Notes: generated by a model not told the origin, from the letters alone. A DNA stretch of 55,886 bases from an uncultured Lachnospiraceae bacterium (GCA_910580015.1 CAJTVT010000016.1:1-55886); one strand, 5' to 3'; shown: positions 1 to 9,272, counted from the stretch's first letter. A program made the numbers and translations.

Positions 1-3000
1 AAAGCTGCCACCGTAGCATCCTTAATGCCTGGGAACCGACGGATAATCTCTTCCACCTCAGTCAACTCGATACGGAAGCCACGAATCTTCACCTGCCCGT
101 CCCGTCTGCCGATAAACTGGATGTTGCCATCTGGCAGGTAACGCACAATATCACCAGTATGATAAATCCTGCTATACTCCGGCAAATCGCTGTACGGATT
201 GTCACCATACACTTCCGTCGTTTTCTCTGGACGGTTCAGGTAACCACGAGATACATGGACGCCAGAAATACACAATTCTCCTGGCACGCCAACTGGAACC
301 CTTCTGCCCTGCTTATCTACAATATATAGTTTCACATTTGGCAAAGGCTTGCCGATTGGCAAATCCTCCTCATATTTCTCAAATGGGTAGGTGGTCGTTA
401 AAATCGTACATTCCGTAGGTCCATACACATTCAAGTAATGCGTGCCGCCCTCAGGCGTAAACGGCGTCAGCGCTTCTCCGCCCATCAGCAGATATTTCAA
501 ATGTGTATTCTCTGCATCCGCAGCACTGCCTGAACGTGCCGCACCAGAAAGCATGCTGGTGGCAAACGCCCGCCCAATCTGGGTCGTCATAAATACGTTG
601 GTAATCCCATGTTCCTCAAAATACTCATGCAATGCATTCAAGTCTAAACGTATCGACTCATCTATAATATGAAGCACAGCTCCAGACGTCAGCGTGGGGT
701 ACATATCCATCATATTGGCGTCAAATCCGTAACTTGCATAAGCTGCTGCACAACTATCTTCCGTCAATTCATAATTCCTGCGATAGCTATCGCAGAACGC
801 CGCAATATTTCTATGCTCAAGCATACAGCCCTTAGGCACGCCTGTAGAACCCGATGTGTAGAGCAGAATAAACAAATCCTCCGGTTTTGGCGGATCTGGG
901 AGCTTGTCTGCCTTGGGCAAATTGGGGATATCCTTTGTCAACAAAACTCTGCCCTGCCACTGTGGTACCAGTGACAAAAGTTCCTCATCGGCAATCAGCA
1001 ATTTTGCTGCGGAATCCTCCATCATAAACGCTAACCGCTCTTTCGGATAGGAAGGGTCTAAGGGCTGATATGCCGCACCGGACTTAGAAACACCAATCGA
1101 AGCAATCGTCATGTATTCACATCTGGGAATCAGCACAGATACCACTTCTTCCCTGCCAATGCCAAGCCCTGCAACGTAAGCGGCAAGACGGTCTGTCATT
1201 TCATCCACCTGGGCATACGTATAACTTCTGTCTGTGTAGACAACGGCTGTGTGATCTGGCGTCTTTCTCGCCTGTGCGCGGAACAAATCAATCACTGTCT
1301 TACTTCGGTCATAGGAAACTTCTGTCTCGTTAAAACGATCTAAAATCTGTATATCCAGGTCAGACGTAAGAGCAATTTGTCCAAGGCTTTCGTTGGTTAA
1401 CATCCCTTTTAAAACTTGCAGCAACATATGAAGTAAACCGCGTGCCGTCTCCTCACAATATAAATCTGTGCGGTATTCCAGAGAAAGTTCATATCCCCCT
1501 CTCTGCTTCATCACCATTACGGAAACGTCTGCCTGCACATCTTTGGTAGCAAGCGGCACCGCCGCATACTGTCTGTCCTCCAATGACAGGCCCTGAAACA
1601 GTTCCCCTTGGTAGACAAAAAGAATATCCGAGGCAATGCCATAATCTTTCGCCAGCTCGGCAAAAGAAATACAATCATGACTCATCACTGCATAAAATTC
1701 CTCCTGGAAGTTTTGCAGATATCGTTCCACAGACACGCTTTCCTCCCAGGAATGGTAAATTGGCAGCGTGCGCACAAACATTCCCGTGGAATTTGCCATA
1801 TTTACTGTATGCCTGCCATTATTGACTGTACAAAACAGGCTCTTATTTTCCCCGCTGAATTTGCCCAACGTATAGGAAAACGCCCCCAAAAACAGTGTAT
1901 TTTCAGAAATTCCCTTCTGTCGTACAAACTGCTCCACTGCCATGGATGACCATTCCCCGCCTAGAGAAATTCTAACCTCCTTGCTGGCAGGCGTTACCGT
2001 CTTTTTCTTATAATCTTTTATTAATGCCTCACCAACATCTTCACCTGCAAATTTGCCCGCAAAAAATTCCCGTGCTTTCTGATATTTGGCAGTATCTTTT
2101 AAGGATTCTTCATAGACAGAGAAATCCATCAGGGAAATTTCCTCAGACTCTGGCTCCTCTCCGTGGTAAAGCTGCGAAATTTCATCAAGAAATACCTTAA
2201 CCGATGTGCCATCAAAAATAATGTGGTGCACATCAAACAAAAAAAAGTATTTGTTGCCGCAGTGGTACAGCGCCATGCGATATAGCGGCTCTCCTTCTAA
2301 CCGGAATGGGCGTACAAACGTCCTCTTGACGGCTTCGATATCCTCTGTTTCCCACTGGCTGACAACTGCTTTCTGATATTCTGGATGCAGGCTCATCACT
2401 GGCGTTCCCTTATTCAATGCAATGTTCACGCCAAAAGACGGATGCATGGCTACCACTTTCTTCACAGCATACTTAAATTTCTCCATATCAATAGCATCTG
2501 GAAGTTCACAGCACATAGGAATATTGTACATCGTCGACTGCGGGTCATTGACACATTCTAAGTAAACGCCCATCTGGGAATCGGTAAGGACATATTCCTC
2601 CCTCTCCTTAGAATGCTTCTCCAACTTATCTTCCTGCTTCTCTTCTAAAAGCGCTGCAATCTTTGCTGGCACTCTGCCACTCAATACCAGTTCTGGCGCC
2701 AATTCTATATCACTGAGGAATTCTGCAAGTTTTAAAACATTGATAGAATCTCCGCCCAGTTTAAAGAAATCGTCATTCACACCAACCCTGCCACAGTGCA
2801 AAACTTCCTCAAAGCCTTGGCAGATGCGTTTCTCACAGTGGCTCTTCGGCTCTTGATACATTGTCTTATATTCGTCTAACCCCGGCGGCAGCAATACTGT
2901 ACGATCCAACTTGCCATTCACATTCTTCGGCAGGCTGTCCAATCGTTTAAAAAATCGGGGAACCATATAATCAGGAAGCGTCTCTTTCAGATAGTTGCGG

Positions 3001-4265
3001 ATCTGTTCCATCTTCAATTCTTCTGCTGACACATAGTATGCACAGAGGTAATTCTGCCCATTTTCATCCTCAAAAGCCTTTACAACTGCGCTTTCCACTT
3101 CCGGCATAGACGAAATGCGCAATTCAATCTCACCCGTTTCCACGCGCTGCCCATTGATTTTCACCATCCAGTCCTTGCGGTTGACATACACATAATTGCC
3201 ATCTGGCATCCTGCGCCCGATATCCCCAGTATGCAAAAGAATGCTGCCATCCTCCTGCCTGATAAATGTCTTCGCGCTCTGCTCCTCTAAATTAAGGTAA
3301 GATTCGGCAAGGACGCCCTTGATGCAGATTTCACCCTCTTCCCCATCCGCAACTTCTCTTCCGTTCTCATCCAACAGGAAAAATTCCAGTCCATCCAACG
3401 GCCTGCCAATCGGCGTATTTTCCATAGGTTCCTCAACTTTATAGCTTAACGCCGTCGCTGCCGTCTCGCTGGAGCCATAGCAGTTATACAGCTCATAACC
3501 ATCCCCTGCCAGCATGGAAACCCGTTCGCTTCCGGTGGACACTTTTTTCAAGGTACGGCTCTTATTTTGAAACAGCCGCAGTATCTGTGGGCTGATAAAT
3601 GCGCAGGTAATGCCTTTTGCGGCAAAATAATCCTCCAAAAGCCGCACATCTTTCCTTGTCTCTTCCGGCAGGATATGGGAACAGCCGCCACGGGAAAGAA
3701 CAGCAAAATACTCTAAGATTAAAACAACGAAAGACATGGGCGCCCCCGCTGCCTGCACATCGTTTTCATCCACATTCATAACGCTCCTATTCCGCCAGAC
3801 TCCCTGCGTAAGACTCGCCATTGTATGTACAATCCCCTTGGGATAACCAGTAGAGCCAGAGGTATAGATAAGCATAGCACGGCTGCTATCCTCCCTTGCT
3901 TGCACCTGAATAGGTTCATACGTTCCGATATCTGACAGCCAGCCCTCATCTATCACTTCTACCGCCTTGCAGTCCTCTTTGATATAAGAAAGCCGTTCCT
4001 TTGGGTATTCTGGCAGCACCGGCACAAACGCAGCGCCAGCCATCATAATGCCTAGTTCCGCCGCAATATATTCCATCTTCCTGCCCATACAGACCATGAC
4101 GGCTCTACCTGACATTCCCCCTGACTTCAAAAGCTTAGCGGCAATCCTACGACTGAGGTTTTCAAGTTCCCCATACGTTGTCATCCGTTCTCCGTTGCAG
4201 TCCGCCAACGCCGCCTTTTGCGGGTATGTGCGCACCACATACTGAAAGTCATCCAAAAAATTCAT
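1..4265 (-). CDS. Nonribosomal peptide synthetase (A-T-C-A..., 3' end outside window)
   Basis: Multimodular synthetase that activates acids as adenylates and couples them on carrier domains. Seen: 1421 codons from an ATG at 4265 preceded by AGGAGG at 4278-4273. Domain order: adenylation A1 (about residues 1-460, core YTSGSTG at 134-140), carrier T1 (GGDSI, phosphopantetheine Ser507), condensation C1 (about 560-970, HHIIFDG at 680-686), adenylation A2 (about 985 onward, YTSGSTG at 1136-1142, FDANMMDMY with Asp1182), cut by the window edge. There is no starter C domain, so A1 loads the first unit. In A1 the Asp235-equivalent (GrsA numbering) is Val180, unusual for an alpha-amino-acid domain. 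A hand-read A2 code (D-A-M-M-L-G-V-I-L) hints at a hydrophobic amino acid, low confidence. The gene lies 26 nt after an acyltransferase gene and shares its locus with a PPTase. Product unknown. Confidence 0.95.
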   Translation of the reverse strand, partial: MNFLDDFQYVVRTYPQKAALADCNGERMTTYGELENLSRRIAAKLLKSGGMSGRAVMVCMGRKMEYIAAELGIMMAGAAFVPVLPEYPKERLSYIKEDCKAVEVIDEGWLSDIGTYEPIQVQAREDSSRAMLIYTSGSTGYPKGIVHTMASLTQGVWRNRSVMNVDENDVQAAGAPMSFVVLILEYFAVLSRGGCSHILPEETRKDVRLLEDYFAAKGITCAFISPQILRLFQNKSRTLKKVSTGSERVSMLAGDGYELYNCYGSSETAATALSYKVEEPMENTPIGRPLDGLEFFLLDENGREVADGEEGEICIKGVLAESYLNLEEQSAKTFIRQEDGSILLHTGDIGRRMPDGNYVYVNRKDWMVKINGQRVETGEIELRISSMPEVESAVVKAFEDENGQNYLCAYYVSAEELKMEQIRNYLKETLPDYMVPRFFKRLDSLPKNVNGKLDRTVLLPPGLDEYKTMYQEPKSHCEKRICQGFEEVLHCGRVGVNDDFFKLGGDSINVLKLAEFLSDIELAPELVLSGRVPAKIAALLEEKQEDKLEKHSKEREEYVLTDSQMGVYLECVNDPQSTMYNIPMCCELPDAIDMEKFKYAVKKVVAMHPSFGVNIALNKGTPVMSLHPEYQKAVVSQWETEDIEAVKRTFVRPFRLEGEPLYRMALYHCGNKYFFLFDVHHIIFDGTSVKVFLDEISQLYHGEEPESEEISLMDFSVYEESLKDTAKYQKAREFFAGKFAGEDVGEALIKDYKKKTVTPASKEVRISLGGEWSSMAVEQFVRQKGISENTLFLGAFSYTLGKFSGENKSLFCTVNNGRHTVNMANSTGMFVRTLPIYHSWEESVSVERYLQNFQEEFYAVMSHDCISFAELAKDYGIASDILFVYQGELFQGLSLEDRQYAAVPLATKDVQADVSVMVMKQRGGYELSLEYRTDLYCEETARGLLHMLLQVLKGMLTNESLGQIALTSDLDIQILDRFNETEVSYDRSKTVIDLFRAQARKTPDHTAVVYTDRSYTYAQVDEMTDRLAAYVAGLGIGREEVVSVLIPRCEYMTIASIGVSKSGAAYQPLDPSYPKERLAFMMEDSAAKLLIADEELLSLVPQWQGRVLLTKDIPNLPKADKLPDPPKPEDLFILLYTSGSTGVPKGCMLEHRNIAAFCDSYRRNYELTEDSCAAAYASYGFDANMMDMYPTLTSGAVLHIIDESIRLDLNALHEYFEEHGITNVFMTTQIGRAFATSMLSGAARSGSAADAENTHLKYLLMGGEALTPFTPEGGTHYLNVYGPTECTILTTTYPFEKYEEDLPIGKPLPNVKLYIVDKQGRRVPVGVPGELCISGVHVSRGYLNRPEKTTEVYGDNPYSDLPEYSRIYHTGDIVRYLPDGNIQFIGRRDGQVKIRGFRIELTEVEEIIRRFPGIKDATVAA

Positions 4266-4291
4266 TCTTTTTCCTCCTAATGATAAAAAAT

Positions 4292-5410
4292 TTAGTTAAC
4301 ATATTTTTCAGACAAATAGTTAAATCCTCTTACCATAAGCTCCGTAACCACAATTGACAATAATGCCAGGAGCCAGCATTGATAACCCTGAAAGCTCTGA
4401 TAACTGTTTAATCCAAGGGCAACAAAATATACCAGTACATGCAGGGCATAATATTTCGATATATGTTGGCTGTAATACAGAAGCTGCCTTGCAGCAGGAT
4501 TCTTCGGTTCACATAACTTGTTATCTTTTCTGCGGATTTCTTCAATAAAGAAAATAATTGCAGCAAATAAGAATATATGCGACAAACTTGCTATCACATG
4601 CCAAAAATCCGGATGCGTATATGCATCACTGAGAACGGCGTGCATTTCTGACAGATCCGAACCATAATCTCTAAATACCATTCCCCACCATACAGCCACA
4701 ATTGCAATAGCGGGAATAGAAAACATTCTGTAAAATCCTGCTTTATCTTTCACATGTCTTATCATTTTACCGAAAGCAACTCCCAGCAGCGCATAAGACA
4801 GAAAATAAAGCGGCGTAAAAGAAACAAAATCCGCTTCTCCAATCAGCAGCTTCACAATATAGCCGACTACCGGCACATTCACAGGTATGCCATAAATAAA
4901 TGGCGCCGCTATGCTGGCTGCTGCGCCAATAACCACATACCATGCGGTATTCAGATTGAATTTCTTAAGCAGCGCCAACACCAGGTAAATAATTCCAGTA
5001 ATAAAAAAGATATTCGTATATTGCATGTACATCTTTATCAGCAGCTTTAAATTCTCCGTTTCGTTCCCCACCAATCTTTCTGAAACGAAAGGATAAGGCA
5101 CTATCAAAGCCGCTACATAAGCCAGATTATTCAGATACTGGTAAATCACCATGCGAACGCCGCTCTTGGCAAAATCTGCCGGCTCCCCATGCCTGCTGTA
5201 AACAGTTCCAATTCCCATAACAAAAATAAAAATAGCCGCCCCGGACATCGTTGCGAACGAATAAATCCACCGGCTAATGGAATCCTCTGGAGATAAGGTT
5301 GCCTGAAACGCATGGATCAGGTATATAAACAGCATGAAAATCCCTTTCAGATAATCGAACTCACTTTGCCTTCCTACATTTACTTCTTCCTTTGCAAAAA
5401 TTGTATTCAT
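4292..5410 (-). CDS. Multi-pass membrane acyltransferase (acyltransferase-3/HGSNAT-like)
   Basis: A 372-residue integral membrane protein with about ten hydrophobic segments. The N-terminus carries a DYLKGI...H pattern (H at about residue 33) typical of acyltransferase-3 and heparan-N-acetyltransferase-like families, which move acyl groups across or at the membrane. It starts with ATG at 5410 after GGAGG, and a 20-codon upstream frame overlaps this start by four bases. The stop is 26 nt before the NRPS start, so the two are almost certainly co-transcribed. Its job is inferred: it may acylate or export-modify the NRPS product. The exact acyl donor and acceptor cannot be read from sequence, and a purely cell-envelope role is the alternative. 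Confidence 0.75.
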   Translation of the reverse strand: MNTIFAKEEVNVGRQSEFDYLKGIFMLFIYLIHAFQATLSPEDSISRWIYSFATMSGAAIFIFVMGIGTVYSRHGEPADFAKSGVRMVIYQYLNNLAYVAALIVPYPFVSERLVGNETENLKLLIKMYMQYTNIFFITGIIYLVLALLKKFNLNTAWYVVIGAAASIAAPFIYGIPVNVPVVGYIVKLLIGEADFVSFTPLYFLSYALLGVAFGKMIRHVKDKAGFYRMFSIPAIAIVAVWWGMVFRDYGSDLSEMHAVLSDAYTHPDFWHVIASLSHIFLFAAIIFFIEEIRRKDNKLCEPKNPAARQLLYYSQHISKYYALHVLVYFVALGLNSYQSFQGYQCWLLALLSIVVTELMVRGFNYLSEKYVN

Positions 5411-5482
5411 CCTTTTAATCCTCCACGCATTTTGACAGCCATGACATTGTCTCTTATCCTTTCCTCCATATATACGATTCTG

Positions 5483-6775
5483 CTAAATAAGATTCAACAA
5501 AATTCTTGTTATAAACATTCCGTTCTGCACGTAAAAATCTGTTTCACCTTCATAGCGGGAAACCGCTTTCATAATACTGATCACACCCATACCGCCGCCT
5601 TTATCCGACTGTGGCAGCCCTTTATGAAAAACCACCTCTTCGCTGCTTGTATTCTGGCACTGGATCATCACCTTGTTTCTTTTCTGTGAAATATAAATGT
5701 CTATCTCTTGTTGCGGCTGTCCAGAACCGACACACCCATGAATCGCATTCTCAAACATATTTGCCAGAATTGCGATCCAATCAATATCCCGAATAGGCAA
5801 GTTCTCTCCCAGTCTCACATCCATAGTGACTTGAATATTCTGTCTCCTCGCCTTTTTCGCATAAGCCAACAAGATACTGTTTACCGCCAGATTCTTGGTG
5901 ATATTCTGTACTTTCCACTTTTCCACATCCTCATCATACTGTGTAAGATACACAAGAAGCTGATCATACTCCATGTTTTGAACATATTCCCGAATCAAAA
6001 GGACATGGTGGCGCACATCATGGCGAATCCTCGCAGCCTCCATCTCTGATTCTTTCATAAGATCCATCTGCTGGTGCAAGAGCTGTTCATTTACTTCAAG
6101 CAGCTCCTTCTCAGCCTGATAATAATGTTCCTGCCCTAAGTGGATATACAGATGAAGGATTGCATACTGAAGCGTTCCCGCCATAAACAGAATCAAAAAC
6201 GCACGCACCATGTTAAAAACAGAAAATCCTTGTAAATTGGGCCAATATGCCATAATTGCGCCAAGCATTACTGACACAAATAGAGCCACTGCGCTGAACA
6301 AATCCATTTCTTGGAGCAAAAAATCCACACCACTCAAAAATTGCTTTCGGAACTTAAACCAAGTAAAAATAAGAATTAGCACCAAACAGACAAAACGCAC
6401 AAAAATGTCTACCCATAGATTACCTTCAAACCACCAGCGCGCCACATCCACGCCGCAAAAGGTACATACAGAAAATAAATAAAATGTCAATGCCATCTTA
6501 TACAAAGACAAATACAAAACTTCACTGCTCATAATGCTACAGAAAACTCCAATGACAGGAAGCGTCGACAGCGCAGCAAAGCGGACAAAGCTGCTGTCTG
6601 CCACCAAATACCAAGCACTATAAGTAATAATCATAGAAACACCAAATATAATATAACACCAGGCTGTTTTCTTCATAGAAAACTTCGGTCGGTCCAGCAT
6701 CAAAAAAAATGACAGCATTAATACTGTGCTAATAGCATTACGCAAAAACGCAATCCAAAAAGAACCTCCCAACAT
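5483..6775 (-). CDS. AgrC-type GHKL sensor histidine kinase (second pair)
   Basis: 430 residues: about six membrane segments in the first ~210, then a short coiled linker and a cytoplasmic GHKL kinase. Seen: phosphoacceptor box RIRHDVRHH, N-box NMFENAIHGC and glycine box KGGGMGVISI. This is the architecture of peptide-sensing AgrC/ComD kinases. Start chosen at 6775: the GGAGG at 6790-6786 sits 10 nt before this ATG, but only 1 nt before the alternative ATG at 6784. The partner is the LytTR regulator immediately upstream (6965-7702). Between the two genes a TTTGTCCC direct repeat with 21-bp period suggests an internal regulated promoter. The ligand is unknown and no agrB/agrD gene is visible nearby. 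Confidence 0.88.
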   Translation of the reverse strand: MLGGSFWIAFLRNAISTVLMLSFFLMLDRPKFSMKKTAWCYIIFGVSMIITYSAWYLVADSSFVRFAALSTLPVIGVFCSIMSSEVLYLSLYKMALTFYLFSVCTFCGVDVARWWFEGNLWVDIFVRFVCLVLILIFTWFKFRKQFLSGVDFLLQEMDLFSAVALFVSVMLGAIMAYWPNLQGFSVFNMVRAFLILFMAGTLQYAILHLYIHLGQEHYYQAEKELLEVNEQLLHQQMDLMKESEMEAARIRHDVRHHVLLIREYVQNMEYDQLLVYLTQYDEDVEKWKVQNITKNLAVNSILLAYAKKARRQNIQVTMDVRLGENLPIRDIDWIAILANMFENAIHGCVGSGQPQQEIDIYISQKRNKVMIQCQNTSSEEVVFHKGLPQSDKGGGMGVISIMKAVSRYEGETDFYVQNGMFITRILLNLI

Positions 6776-6849
6776 GCTTCTCATTCCTCCTTTTACAGAA
6801 CACTTTTCAAGTTTATAATAGCTTTTTATGTATGGAAATTCCACCCAAT

Positions 6850-6878
6850 GGGACAAACTGTAAATTTAGAGGGACAAA
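6850..6878 (-). promoter_or_regulatory. Candidate LytTR operator before kinase 2
   Basis: On the minus strand TTTGTCCC occurs at 6878-6871 and again at 6857-6850, an exact 21-bp period. The downstream copy, read with its flank, gives ACAGTTTGT, which fits the published LytTR half-site consensus [TA][AC][CA]GTTN[AG][TG] at every position. The upstream copy fits only partly. A third GGACAA-type copy lies at 6900-6905 on the plus strand with 28-bp spacing. Position between the regulator and kinase genes suggests an internal promoter for the kinase-acyltransferase-NRPS part. Binding is inferred. Confidence 0.45.
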
Positions 6879-6964
6879 AAAGATCCCCCTGTCCAAATAG
6901 GACAAGAGAATCTTTTCTTGACTTTTATCACTCTGATACAAATTATTTAACGGCCAGAGTAATA

Positions 6965-7702
6965 TTATACCTTCCCATCTCGAAAATCAAAATAATAGGC
7001 AAAATAAACTTTTTTAAATTCCGCAGCCTTATTCCGCGGTATGTAAATCGTACATCCATTATCCATCACGATCTTTTCACGCTCCACCGAGACAATATGA
7101 TCCATGTTCAGGATATAGGCGCGTCCGCACCTGCCAAACCGGCAAAATCCTTCCAATGTTTCCCAGAGCTTTCCCGCCGTCATGCGAACTCTGTACTCCC
7201 CCTTTTCCAGATAAAGCACCTGGTAATTTTTCTGCGATTCGCAATAAATGATATCATTCGGTTGGATTTGCCGAATCCCTCCTGCTACTTTAATCACAAT
7301 CTGATTTTTCTTGCTTTTACCAATCTGCCCCATTACAGAATCCATTGCATGAAAAAATCTCTTGTCATCAAGCGGTTTCACAAGATACTGCACCGCATCC
7401 ACCCCATAGGCTTTCAAGGCATATTCCCTTGACGTAGTAAGAAAAACAATTGGTATGTCCAAGCCAAGCATACGCACTTCTTCAGCAGCTTCCATACCGT
7501 TCTTTCCAGACATAAATATATCCAGTAACAAAATATCTGGCAGGTACCCATTCTCCCTGACCTGCCACAACAATGCCTCCGCACTGGAAAACCTCTCCGT
7601 TTTGTATTCCACTTCTTGTTTTCTGCCCTGATAGCTTGCCAGGAAATTTTCAATCCGGTCAAGCTCCCTTTCATCATCATCACACAATGCTATCGAGTAC
7701 AA
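6965..7702 (-). CDS. LytTR-family response regulator (second pair)
   Basis: 245 residues: receiver domain (acidic pair in ALCDDDE, phosphoacceptor Asp in DILLLDIFM, conserved Lys in LVKPLDD) followed by a LytTR DNA-binding domain (about 140-245, with FCRFGRCGRAYILNMDHI). It is AgrA-like and expected to act as an activator at 9-bp direct repeats. Start is probably TTG at 7702, giving MYSIALCDDD as in relatives, with GGAGG at 7718-7714 and an 11-nt spacer. A TTG at 7720 is in frame but would put the GGAGG inside the gene. It is followed by its kinase gene about 190 nt later. Upstream lie a TATAAT box and 21-bp-period repeats, so autoregulation is likely. Confidence 0.88.
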   Translation of the reverse strand: MYSIALCDDDERELDRIENFLASYQGRKQEVEYKTERFSSAEALLWQVRENGYLPDILLLDIFMSGKNGMEAAEEVRMLGLDIPIVFLTTSREYALKAYGVDAVQYLVKPLDDKRFFHAMDSVMGQIGKSKKNQIVIKVAGGIRQIQPNDIIYCESQKNYQVLYLEKGEYRVRMTAGKLWETLEGFCRFGRCGRAYILNMDHIVSVEREKIVMDNGCTIYIPRNKAAEFKKVYFAYYFDFRDGKV

Positions 7703-7763
7703 TCTTTCCACATCCTCCAACTTCCTATATTTATTGGATCACTTTAGAAAACCATATTTTCTT

Positions 7764-7830
7764 ATTATACAAATAATCGACACCAAACCATTTATTTTGG
7801 CATATTTGGTAGCTTTTTAGGCATATTTGG
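7764..7830 (-). promoter_or_regulatory. Promoter with 21-bp-period direct repeats (LytTR operator candidate)
   Basis: Minus-strand TATAAT at 7769-7764 with no good -35 box. Just upstream the 11-mer CCAAATATGCC occurs at 7830-7820 and 7809-7799, exactly 21 bp apart, that is two helical turns. A poor -35 with two same-face repeats immediately upstream is the layout of AgrA/ComE-type activated promoters. It would drive the second regulator, kinase, acyltransferase and NRPS genes. Whether regulator 1 or 2 binds cannot be told. Confidence 0.6.
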
Positions 7831-7880
7831 CTGACATCTGGTAGATTATCCCTAATGTAAAAAGAAAGCTTTTCACCAAA

Positions 7881-7907
7881 ACAGCCCCCATTTCCTAGGG
7901 GGGCTGT
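7881..7907 (-). terminator. Rho-independent terminator after kinase 1
   Basis: Perfect 9-bp stem ACAGCCCCC (7881-7889) with GGGGGCTGT (7899-7907) and a 9-nt loop. A short T tract follows on both strands (TTTT on minus, CTTTTC on plus). It lies about 95 nt past the stop of the first kinase gene and separates the PPTase-regulator-kinase unit from the NRPS unit. Confidence 0.7.
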
Positions 7908-8000
7908 CTTTTCAAAATTATAGGTTCAGATAAAAGCATCCAGAACCATTTCATTTACGATACCTATACAGGAATTGTATACTGCGCATGGAAACGACAT

Positions 8001-9272
8001 TTACAGATTCAAAACTGCACAAGCAGAGCAAATTCCATGTTCTACTTTATACTCCAGATTGCCATCATATTTCTGGCAAACGGCAAGTATACTGGAGATC
8101 CCAATACTTTTGCCTTTAGGTAGGCTACCAGATAACTCCAAGTTTTCAGAACATACGTTTTCACAGACAATCGTCAGCCTACTATTTTGCATCCGAATAT
8201 AGATTTCCATATATAATTTGTCTTTTTCTGACTTCTGACATCCGTGCAGGGCATTTTCAAACAGATTTCCCAAAAGAGCAATCAGATCTATATCCCGCAC
8301 CGCCAGTTCTGCCTTCACATTACACTTCACCAAAAAAGCAATGCCGCTTTCTTTTGCCTTCCCCGCATAGACAGAAAGGATACTGTCTATCGTCCTGTTA
8401 ATGGAATACTGCCTTACCGCCGTTTCCGATACTTCATTGCTATATTCCCTGATATATGCAAGGATAGCGGAAGTATCACCAGTTTTTGCATATTCTGCTA
8501 TCGTTTCAAGATAATACCGTATATCGTGCCGAAGCCTGCGGTGCTCTTCCTCTGCCTTCTGCTGAGTCGCCAGCCGAACAGAAAGATATTCCACATTCTG
8601 ACGTACTAAGGCAGCCTCTGCATCTTTTTTCATGTAACTAATGTTGCTGAAAACAAGCCAATATACTGCATACATAATTAAGTTAATCACAGAAAGTACT
8701 GACATGAACTGTACATCCGACATGACATTCTTTACATTCAAAACACTCATACACGCCTGCAACAGATAGAACAACAGAGCAACCAATGCCAGATTCCACC
8801 ATCTCCTGTCTCTCTTGTCCTCAAGGGAGAGCAAGATTGCCTCAGCAAATTTTTTATACAGCACTAATACCACCAGCAAAAACACACTGCGCAATATGAC
8901 TGCCACATAAAATCCCACTGGGGCAGAAATCTTGGGACAAAACAATTTTATCATTATCTTTAAGACATTATCCAGGGCTGAAAACAAGCAGAAGTACGTG
9001 ATGAACAAAAAGCACTTTTTAGCAAAGCAACTCTGTGAAACAATACATGAAAAAAGAAATGTGCATACTACAATCACGATGTATGCAAAAAGTAAAGTCG
9101 CTCCCAGTATTGCATATCCATAACCACCAATACTAACGAAACCAGCTATGTACATACAACTATAGAGTGTAAATTTCTTTTTGGAGTATTTGTGTTCTGA
9201 CAGATAGCAAATCACAATCACATGGCACAAGGCTGTAATGAGTAATCCTGGAATCTGGTACAACTCGCTCAT
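8001..9272 (-). CDS. AgrC-type GHKL sensor histidine kinase (first pair)
   Basis: 423 residues: six or so membrane helices in the first ~210, then a linker and GHKL kinase with RRLRHDIRYY (phosphoacceptor His), GNLFENALHGC (N-box) and KGKSIGISSI (glycine box). The ATG at 9272 overlaps the stop of the upstream regulator gene by four bases (ATGA), so the pair is translationally coupled. The architecture matches quorum-sensing kinases that bind small peptides through the membrane domain. The ligand is not identifiable. A 24-codon frame begins directly at the stop (TAAATG) and may or may not be translated. Confidence 0.88.
   Translation of the reverse strand: MSELYQIPGLLITALCHVIVICYLSEHKYSKKKFTLYSCMYIAGFVSIGGYGYAILGATLLFAYIVIVVCTFLFSCIVSQSCFAKKCFLFITYFCLFSALDNVLKIMIKLFCPKISAPVGFYVAVILRSVFLLVVLVLYKKFAEAILLSLEDKRDRRWWNLALVALLFYLLQACMSVLNVKNVMSDVQFMSVLSVINLIMYAVYWLVFSNISYMKKDAEAALVRQNVEYLSVRLATQQKAEEEHRRLRHDIRYYLETIAEYAKTGDTSAILAYIREYSNEVSETAVRQYSINRTIDSILSVYAGKAKESGIAFLVKCNVKAELAVRDIDLIALLGNLFENALHGCQKSEKDKLYMEIYIRMQNSRLTIVCENVCSENLELSGSLPKGKSIGISSILAVCQKYDGNLEYKVEHGICSACAVLNL

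Noticed and set aside
442..1949. Several plus-strand frames of 60-113 codons opposite the NRPS gene
   Set aside because: Antisense to a clear NRPS reading frame, no ribosome binding sites, composition of shadow frames.
6848..7432. 194-codon plus-strand frame
   Set aside because: Antisense to the LytTR regulator and its operator region; no start signals.
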